From contig OX246744.1 of assembly GCA_945910005.1 (NCBI GenBank), positions 39,780,274-39,844,273 on the forward strand: a stretch of 64,000 bases of DNA. The letters run 5' to 3'. Position numbers and translations under genes: made by a program. Below the pieces are notes generated by a model. It saw only the letters and a program-made list of their open reading frames with translations, was not told the origin of the DNA and made no database searches. The first letter of the stretch is position 1, and the number at the start of each line of letters is the position of its first letter. Of this stretch, positions 63,467 to 64,000 are shown one piece after another. Origin of the DNA: Isoperla grammatica. Its lineage: Eukaryota > Arthropoda > Insecta > Plecoptera > Perlodidae.

Positions 63467-64000
63467 TTACCAAGGTAGGCTTTGGTATTCTTGAGGACTA
63501 AGCAAAGCCTTCATTTCATCAGCGAACCCTGTGGTTTCGACTTCTACAATGTCCACTCGACAAATCATGCTATCTTGTTGCAGAAAAGTGTCCAGACATT
63601 CCCCCTTCACGTTCACACAGTTTGAAGAACTGAACATGTCCTCGACGCTCTCAGTGTCGGAACAAAGATTACTGCAGTATGTCAAGTGCACATTTTCAAC
63701 CAGAAGCGTGAGTTTGAACCTGAACGCGTGCCTGTCCTCGGGCGCGCCCACGTACCTGACGGCCGCCCGGAACGTGCGCCCCACCCCGTCGTACCCGCGA
63801 TGTAGCGTGAACACTCTGCCGTGTGCCGCGAGCACGTCCGTGAGCAAAAGTTCGCGCGGCTGTACAAACGTGCGTGGCAGGTCGGACCACGTCCGGTCCG
63901 CGTGGGCCGAGAGGGCATGGCCCAGCATCGCTTCGGGCCGGCCCCTCCAACCGCCGCACGCCAGGGGACAGTCGTACTCCCGGTGGGGACAGACCGCGCC
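63467..64000 (-). CDS. SIAH-like E3 ubiquitin ligase, C-terminal part (5' end outside window)
   Basis: The minus-strand frame enters at the window edge and runs 177 codons to TAA (63467-63469). The first residues contain CPHREYDCPLACGGWRGRP, then H-x3-H-type spacing in MLGHALSAHAD. This is the SIAH-type zinc finger C-x-H-R-x3-CP-x2-C...W-x-G...H...H. A Sina/TRAF-like beta-sandwich region follows (RYVGAPEDRHAFRFKLTLL, SMICRVDIVEV). Family members ubiquitinate partners through an N-terminal RING finger, which would lie beyond 64000. The substrate domain is more divergent and cysteine-richer than canonical SIAH (YCSNLC, SSNCV, GECL), as in lineage-specific SIAH-like families. The 5' half is GC-rich while the 3' half drops in GC. 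The ATG at 63926-63928 is internal, not the start. Confidence 0.8.
   Translation of the reverse strand, partial: GAVCPHREYDCPLACGGWRGRPEAMLGHALSAHADRTWSDLPRTFVQPRELLLTDVLAAHGRVFTLHRGYDGVGRTFRAAVRYVGAPEDRHAFRFKLTLLVENVHLTYCSNLCSDTESVEDMFSSSNCVNVKGECLDTFLQQDSMICRVDIVEVETTGFADEMKALLSPQEYQSLPW

Overview
This is a window from an animal nuclear genome. It has spliced coding exons with GT/AG boundaries, a TATA-type promoter, poly(A) signals, tRNA-derived SINEs, non-LTR retrotransposons, many short inverted-repeat DNA transposons and several satellite arrays. There are no bacterial-style operons. The Ig-domain motif pattern (...GL..GECG....V...D.G...C), the TATA/Inr promoter and a SIAH-like gene favour a non-vertebrate animal. 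I lean towards an arthropod such as a crustacean, but a mollusc cannot be excluded from sequence alone.

The main gene occupies 1-25.3 kb on the + strand. I assemble a five-exon gene (203-257, 15663-16025, 20728-21048, 22939-23253, 24498-25081) predicting a secreted protein of about 545 residues: signal peptide, two unusual V-like Ig domains, one C2-like Ig domain, and an Ala/Glu/Lys-rich coiled-coil tail with N-glycosylation sequons. Every intron is phase 1, so each Ig exon is a symmetric 1-1 module. The layout recalls invertebrate immune-type Ig-coiled-coil proteins, but no fibrinogen or lectin domain was found. Intron 1 is 15.4 kb and full of nested repeats. Intron 2 holds a head-to-tail pair of Helitron-like repeats. 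Intron 3 holds a satellite of about 147 bp period, followed directly by a 102-bp tandem array copied from the 5' end of exon 4, splice acceptor included.

From 25.3 to 32.3 kb lie two 5'-truncated non-LTR retrotransposons of CR1/L2-like type with intact reverse transcriptase reading frames. Both are joined to TC-type microsatellites. From 32.3 to 41 kb there are SINEs, several foldback/MITE elements, a 2-kb element with about 100-bp terminal inverted repeats, a 117-copy AC microsatellite and a retrotransposon fragment.

From 41.3 to 47.3 kb lies a 6-kb minisatellite of 56-bp units (about 106 copies). From 47.3 to 59.3 kb there is an inverted second copy of a repeat also present at 2.6-6.3 kb, a C-tract tandem array, large foldback elements, a frameshifted retrotransposon tail and a 44-bp satellite with a 440-bp higher-order repeat. 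The last 5 kb is lower in repeats and ends in the 3' part of a SIAH-like E3 ubiquitin ligase gene on the minus strand (63467 to beyond 64000). Apart from the Ig gene, the SIAH-like gene and the retrotransposon reading frames, I see no convincing protein-coding gene.
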